Source of the DNA: a bacterium
GTDB lineage: Bacteria; AUK180; JAQVHJ01
DNA: 9,861 nucleotides
Reading direction: 5' to 3'
NCBI GenBank assembly: GCA_028696285.1
Contig: JAQVHJ010000051.1
Span: 1-9,861 of the forward strand
This document shows positions 8,021 to 9,861 of this stretch, piece by piece. Numbering within the stretch: the first letter of the stretch is position 1; each line of letters opens with the position of its first letter. The notes under the pieces were generated by a model. That model did not search any database. It saw only the letters and a list, made by a program, of their open reading frames with translations, and was not told where the DNA came from. The translations under genes and the position numbers were made by a program.

Positions 8021-8242
8021 TTAATTATTTTCTTTAATTATTGTTTCTGCGATATCCTTCTGATGCGGAAATAAATTACCGGGAACCTTCTCCCGGCCGA
8101 TAGTCTTGAAAACCATGTAACGAGCACAATCTGAATTGTCGCCCTTACAGTATTTCTCCTTTATCGAAGTAGCCATGTTAGGCATATTCATCATCTGATC
8201 ATTGAAAAAAGGGCATTTTGCAAGACATTCACAATTAGCCAT
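8021..8242 (-). CDS. 73-aa Cys-rich small protein, first gene of the operon
   Basis: A soluble 73-residue protein with five cysteines: C4, C6 and C10 (CECLAKC) near the start, and C32 and C39 in YCKGDNSDCARY. It continues with PGNLFPHQ and ends in a short helix. I recognise the pattern as a recurrent uncharacterised family of small proteins, mainly in anaerobes, with no known function; this is from memory. The C-x-C-x3-C plus C-x6-C layout suggests a bound metal or Fe-S cluster, or a redox-active thiol group. There is no signal peptide, so it is cytosolic. AAGGAG sits about 6 nt before the ATG, and a perfect-consensus promoter lies roughly 30 nt further upstream, giving a leader of only about 20 nt. 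It is 24 nt from the next gene and heads the eight-gene transcription unit. Confidence 0.82.
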   Translation of the reverse strand: MANCECLAKCPFFNDQMMNMPNMATSIKEKYCKGDNSDCARYMVFKTIGREKVPGNLFPHQKDIAETIIKENN

Positions 8243-8271
8243 GAGTTTTCTCCTTTTTTTTAATTATAGTT

Positions 8272-8300
8272 ATTATAATATTTTTCAATATTTTTGTCAA
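8272..8300 (-). promoter_or_regulatory. Perfect-consensus sigma-70-type promoter of the eight-gene operon
   Basis: Read leftward on the minus strand: -35 TTGACA (8295-8300), a 17-nt spacer, and -10 TATAAT (8272-8277). Both hexamers and the spacer are the textbook optimum. Transcription should start near 8265, about 22 nt before the ATG at 8242. The AT-only spacer contains AATATT, and a second AATATT straddles its left end and the -10 box, a possible binding site for a regulator or nucleoid protein. The same hexamers apply to housekeeping sigma factors of most bacteria. No experimental start site is known. Confidence 0.82.
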
Positions 8301-8414
8301 GCAAAATTAGATAGGAGTTTCCCCATTTTTTTTAGATTGCCACAGGCAAGATGAAAGTATTCATTATTCCTTCACAAGAAACAAATATCATCTTCAAACC
8401 CAATAATGTCATTA

Positions 8415-8564
8415 GTCATTGCGAGAAGTTCCGAAGGAATGACGAAGCAATCTCTCTAACGGTCAACGGTGAACAAATCACGATTACCGTTTACATTTCT
8501 TTCGGTTCACGAATCACGTATTACAATTTAGATTGCCACGCTCCCTTCGGTCACTCGCAATGAC
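8415..8564. repeat. Inverted pair A/B of GTCATTGCGAG palindromes
   Basis: Arm A (8415-8454) begins GTCATTGCGAG and ends GCAATCTC, with an inner TTCC-GAA-GGAA hairpin (8429-8439). Arm B (8531-8564) is the opposite orientation: GATTGCCACGCTCCC at the left and CTCGCAATGAC at the right. The arms share GATTGC, CCTTCGG and CTCGCAATGAC when aligned. Each arm is also a weak palindrome by itself (ATTGC...GCAAT). The 76 bp between them contain heptamers of the 8889-9000 array type. TTTAGATTGCCAC, at the left edge of arm B (8527-8539), recurs at 8331-8343 as a truncated copy. Repeats of this sort are dispersed in many bacterial genomes; no transposase is present. Confidence 0.75.
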
Positions 8565-8604
8565 CAGCATACGTCTGCAAGCCAAATAACGCGATTAGCG
8601 AAGC

Positions 8605-8655
8605 AGTGTACCCCACGTGCAAGGCTATGCACTCAATGTAGTACATAGGTACACT
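8605..8655. repeat. Nested inverted repeat AGTGTACC...GGTACACT
   Basis: Outer arms AGTGTACC (8605-8612) and GGTACACT (8648-8655) are perfect complements. Inside lies GTGCA-6 nt-TGCAC (8617-8632). The right arm directly abuts arm C of the next palindrome pair. It could fold as a branched hairpin in RNA or DNA. No function is recognised. Confidence 0.55.
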
Positions 8656-8770
8656 GTCATTGCGAGGGTTGTGTGCAACCCGAAGCAATCCCAGATCGCC
8701 ACACTCCTTTCAGTCCCCGACGCTTCGCTACGCTAGCTAGATCTCGACTTCGTCTCGATAACGCAATGAC
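8656..8770. repeat. Inverted pair C/D of the same palindrome family, arm D enlarged
   Basis: Arm C (8656-8692) has GTCATTGCGAG, a perfect GGGTTG-TGTG-CAACCC hairpin (8666-8681) and GAAGCAATCCC. Arm D (8694-8770) starts GATCGCCACACTCC, resembling arm B, and ends CGCAATGAC. It is 77 bp against 34 bp for arm B, the extra ~43 bp lying roughly at 8717-8760. The two arms are back to back with one base between, unlike A/B, which are separated by 76 bp. Confidence 0.68.
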
Positions 8771-8823
8771 GTTACCACGAATCACATGTTTTAACCTGAC
8801 GATGTATTATGTTCAAAAGATAC

Positions 8824-8843
8824 GGGCTTCCGGCCGGAAGCCC
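8824..8843. repeat. Perfect 20-bp GC-rich palindrome
   Basis: GGGCTTCCGG followed directly by its reverse complement CCGGAAGCCC. It could form a strong stem, but the perfect symmetry leaves no free loop. On the minus strand, the direction of the antiporter transcript, it is followed after a few bases by only TTTT, so it is at best a weak terminator. Similar GC-rich intergenic palindromes are dispersed in many genomes. Confidence 0.7.
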
Positions 8844-8888
8844 CTACAATGTGTATCAAACGCTTGTAATACAATTCTTACGTTTTTC

Positions 8889-9000
8889 GAATCACGAATC
8901 ACAGATCACGACTCACGATTACCGTTTACCGTTTACCATTCACCGTTCACCGCTTACCGTTCACCGATTACCGTTCACCGTTTACCGTTCACCGTTTACC
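8889..9000. repeat. Degenerate heptamer tandem array, 16 units
   Basis: Exactly 112 bp in one unbroken 7-bp register. Units begin GAATCAC, GAATCAC, AGATCAC, GACTCAC, GATTACC, then alternate mainly GTTTACC and GTTCACC with variants ATTCACC, GCTTACC and GATTACC. The fixed core is T-Y-A-C at positions 3-6; positions 1, 2 and 7 vary. It begins about 33 bp past (downstream of) the antiporter stop. It is comparable in kind to the short tandemly repeated heptamers known from cyanobacteria, with a different unit. Partial copies occur at 8461-8517 and 8771-8785. Confidence 0.85.
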
Positions 9001-9032
9001 ATATTAATATATTGAGTCCGGTACTATTTGTT

Positions 9033-9861
9033 TTATTTTCTTATAACTAAATATACCATATACCCGATAAACAGAGACAGGAAAACTATACCTTCCCAAC
9101 GGTCAACTATATATTTCTTTCCTGTGAACATGGCAGCAAATAAGATAATATTTGCAAGCATTAAAACTATTAGATCCGTGTTTAGAACAATGTCATAACT
9201 AATCGGATTTATCAATGCGCTTATTCCGAGGATAAAAAAAATATTAAATATATTTGACCCGAGTATATTCCCGACAGAGATGTCGTACCTTTTTTTAACC
9301 GCAGCAACAACAGATGTTGCAAGTTCAGGAAGGGATGTTCCCATCGAAATAAAAGTGAGCGCAATTAATTTTTCACTTATATGCAATTTATGCGCAATTA
9401 TAATACCGTTATCAACGATCAACCTCCCGCCTATGAAGAGTCCTGCTAAACCGAGGAAAAGCAATAGTGATGTTTTCCAGAACGGGTAAATTTTAATATC
9501 ATCCAAACCTGCTGAAGGTGTTTTAAGAATAAAAAAAACATAAACAAAAAATATTATGAAGAATAAAAGGAAAAGAATACCCTCAAACCTTGAAAGGACA
9601 TCGTGGTATTTATGAAAAATCATTACATCATTAACAACAAGCATCAGAAACAAAGTTGCCATTAATGAAAATGGTATCTCAACTCGGACTGTCTGTCTTT
9701 GAATGAATAAAGGCGAAACAATGGCTGCAATTCCGAGGATCAGCAGAAGATTGAATATATTACTCCCGATAATATTTCCAAGCGTTATATCACTGTGTTT
9801 TGTAATGCTGGCAAAAACATTTACAACGAGTTCCGGAGCAGAAGTTCCAAACGCAACAACT
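9033..9861 (-). CDS. Calcium/sodium antiporter, CaCA family (5' end outside window)
   Basis: About 276 codons of a membrane antiporter are present, open to the right edge, so the N-terminus (probably some 40-50 residues) is missing. Both signature alpha repeats are visible. Repeat 1 has GTSAPELVVN (GTSAPE at 9831-9848) and GNIIGSNIFN. Repeat 2 has GTSLPELATS (GTSLPE at 9324-9341) and GNILGSNIFN. The acidic residue in each GTSxPE is the ion ligand in this family. Hydrophobic helices fill the rest, with a basic/polar loop between the halves (about 9480-9530). Expected role: exchange of Na+ (or H+) for Ca2+ across the inner membrane, as for YrbG-type proteins. The internal Met at 9662 is not the start, because family sequence continues upstream in frame. 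It is separated from the operon to its left by 730 bp of repeats, so it is probably a separate transcription unit. Confidence 0.95.
   Translation of the reverse strand, partial: VVAFGTSAPELVVNVFASITKHSDITLGNIIGSNIFNLLLILGIAAIVSPLFIQRQTVRVEIPFSLMATLFLMLVVNDVMIFHKYHDVLSRFEGILFLLFFIIFFVYVFFILKTPSAGLDDIKIYPFWKTSLLLFLGLAGLFIGGRLIVDNGIIIAHKLHISEKLIALTFISMGTSLPELATSVVAAVKKRYDISVGNILGSNIFNIFFILGISALINPISYDIVLNTDLIVLMLANIILFAAMFTGKKYIVDRWEGIVFLSLFIGYMVYLVIRK

Larger units (their letters stand above)
8301..9032. other. Gene-free, repeat-rich spacer between the antiporter gene and the operon promoter
   Basis: About 730 bp with no credible gene. It holds dispersed palindromes carrying GTCATTGCGAG, a heptamer tandem array, a GC-rich 20-bp palindrome and a nested inverted repeat, each listed separately. 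Open frames across it are only translations of the repeats. GC content is visibly higher than in the flanking operon. No tRNA, CRISPR or transposase is seen. No convincing intrinsic terminator for the antiporter is visible. Confidence 0.8.

Noticed and set aside
8351..8563. Plus-strand open frame of 70 codons
   Set aside because: It runs through palindrome arms A and B and ends inside the dispersed repeat; no family resemblance or ribosome site.
8415..8770. Insertion sequence or MITE with target-site duplication
   Set aside because: Inverted arms exist, but I see no transposase and no convincing flanking target duplication.
8824..8843. Intrinsic terminator of the antiporter gene
   Set aside because: Perfect palindrome with no loop and no proper T-tract on either side; nearly 200 bp beyond the stop codon.
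8889..9000. CRISPR array
   Set aside because: Seven-base units are directly adjacent with no spacers, and no cas genes are present.
8673..9050. Plus-strand open frame of 125 codons with PFTVYRSPFTVH-like repeats
   Set aside because: It is a translation of the palindromes and the heptamer array (seven codons per three units), with no ribosome site and repeats in more than one frame.
9033..9662. Antiporter as a complete 209-aa protein starting at 9662
   Set aside because: The frame stays open upstream and encodes the first alpha repeat (GTSAPE, GNIIGSNIFN), so this Met is internal.

Overview
This window looks like a piece of an AT-rich bacterial chromosome. Every gene I can support is on the minus strand, so the text below follows transcription from right to left. 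The lipoprotein signal (lipobox cysteine), several Sec signal peptides, a superoxide-reductase-like protein and a Cys-rich small protein suggest a didermal, probably anaerobic bacterium. Spirochaete-like or uncultured FCB-type lineages would fit, but the sequence does not decide the phylum.

Right edge (9033-9861): the C-terminal part of a calcium/sodium antiporter of the CaCA family, whose N-terminus lies outside the window. Then comes about 730 bp without a credible gene (8301-9032). It is packed with repeats: a 16-unit heptamer array, two inverted pairs of GTCATTGCGAG...GCAATC palindromes (one arm enlarged by about 43 bp), a perfect 20-bp GC-rich palindrome and a nested inverted repeat.

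Left of this lies a perfect-consensus sigma-70-type promoter (TTGACA, 17 nt, TATAAT; 8272-8300) that reads into eight tightly packed genes running off the left edge. In order they are: a 73-aa five-cysteine protein; a 62-aa two-helix membrane protein with a His-x13-His pair; an exported superoxide-reductase-like domain protein; a DUF6263-like lipoprotein; an exported zinc-dependent phospholipase C/P1-nuclease-type protein; an exported TPR plus bilobal retropepsin-like aspartyl protease; a six-helix membrane class III nucleotide cyclase; and a large soluble class III cyclase with tandem cyclase domains, a P-loop ATPase and TPRs (architecture of soluble adenylyl cyclase, sAC). Gaps are 11-41 nt, and the last two genes overlap by 8 nt.

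The operon therefore joins three themes: possible redox or metal chemistry at or outside the membrane (first three genes), envelope hydrolases and a lipoprotein (middle three), and cyclic-nucleotide signalling (last two). An envelope-sensing module that reports through cAMP or cGMP is a reasonable hypothesis but is inference. The most notable details are the missing transition-state arginine in the membrane cyclase, the complementary catalytic halves in the sAC-like protein, and the missing fifth iron ligand in the superoxide-reductase-like protein.
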